From: Microbacterium hydrothermale
GTDB lineage: Bacteria > Actinomycetota > Actinomycetes > Actinomycetales > Microbacteriaceae
Reading direction: 5' to 3'
NCBI RefSeq assembly: GCF_004854025.1
Contig: NZ_STGM01000007.1
Coordinates: 62,001 to 126,000 of the forward strand
DNA: 64,000 bases
The position numbers and the translations under genes are program-made. Numbering within the stretch: position 1 is the first letter of the stretch; every line of letters starts with the position of its first letter. The notes under the pieces are model-generated. The model searched no databases. It was not told where the DNA came from and saw only the letters and a program-made list of their open reading frames with translations. Below, in pieces: positions 63,806 to 64,000 of this stretch.

Positions 63806-64000
63806 ACGAACGACAACATCGGTGCCGCCACGGCACCCGCGAACCCGGGCGCGAAGCTCGCCCGCACCCTCGGTCTCTGGTCGATCGTCGGCCTCGGCCT
63901 GGGGTACATGACCCCGACCGTTGTGTTCGACACCTTCGGCCTCGTCGCCGAGAAGACGAACAACGTCGTCCCGGCCGCCTACGCGGTGGCCCTCATCGTG
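63806..64000 (+). CDS. APC family amino acid/amine permease, N-terminus only
   Basis: Sixty-five codons before the window ends. Reads TNDNIGAATAPANPGAKLAR, then membrane segment 1 (LWSIVGLGLGYMTPTVVFDT), which is the APC superfamily pattern. The start is unclear: AGGAGGAG points at ACG 63806; GTG 63728 is also in an open frame but lacks a site. It likely imports the substrate of the neighbouring aminotransferase. Confidence 0.8.

Noticed and set aside
1..64000. tRNA, rRNA, prophage, insertion sequence or riboswitch
   Set aside because: No cloverleaf, rRNA core, integrase, transposase or known riboswitch consensus recognised on either strand.

Overview
The window is about 64 kb of very GC-rich chromosome (roughly 70% by eye) from a high-GC Gram-positive actinobacterium, most likely Microbacterium or a close relative in the Microbacteriaceae. 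The basis is gene content and order: an actinobacterial dcw cluster with sepF-yggT-wag31 downstream of ftsZ, a garA/FtsR-type MerR pair, and a PASTA-kinase neighbourhood resembling mycobacterial Rv2173-Rv2187. Many GTG and TTG starts fit this. The genus is an inference. No rRNA, tRNA, CRISPR array, prophage or insertion sequence is visible.

Layout. 1-4.3 kb: a partial M20 peptidase, a DUF3043 membrane protein, and a hisD-nrdR-pyrD operon. 4.5-9.4 kb: a histidine-rich membrane protein and dnaE. 9.5-27.7 kb: one long minus-strand block read as mraZ-rsmH-ftsL-like-ftsI-murF-mraY-murD-ftsW-murG-murC-ftsQ-ftsZ-yggS-sepF-yggT-wag31-lspA-rluD. Many genes in it are coupled by 4-base ATGA/GTGA overlaps, and murE is absent from its usual place between ftsI and murF. 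28-38.4 kb: a DUF3040 protein, polyprenyl synthase, Rv2175c-like DNA-binding protein, LysM cell-wall protein, PknL-like PASTA kinase, class II DAHP synthase, PlsC-type acyltransferase, ROK glucokinase and a long-chain acyl-CoA ligase. 38.4-38.9 kb: non-coding, with three tandem copies of a ~116-bp repeat carrying inverted arms. 38.9-46.4 kb: peptide deformylase coupled to an 889-residue MinD-like ATPase with a long acidic N-terminus, pyruvate carboxylase and an orphan ParA. 46.6-48.4 kb: two MerR regulators and GarA. 48.7-57.5 kb: CopC-like protein, lipoamide dehydrogenase, CYTH protein, glutamine amidotransferase, NnrE, YihY, prepilin-type peptidase, DUF1905, DUF2809, Mug glycosylase and an alpha/beta hydrolase. 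57.7-64 kb: a GT39 membrane glycosyltransferase, a secreted GH5 glycosidase, then an Lrp regulator, class III aminotransferase and APC permease cluster running off the window.

The main theme is cell growth and division: precursor synthesis (murC/D/F/G, mraY), septal polymerisation (ftsW, ftsI, ftsQ, ftsL-like), the Z-ring (ftsZ, sepF), polar growth (wag31), and regulators (mraZ, the FtsR-like MerR, PknL, GarA). I see no obviously new multi-gene defence or biosynthetic system. The most unusual signals are at DNA level: a strongly over-represented heptamer GGATGCC/GGCATCC on both strands, including inverted pairs and one terminator stem; the 116-bp repeat array; a 16-bp repeat array abutting the CYTH stop codon; and three 10-bp-phased boxes upstream of mraZ.
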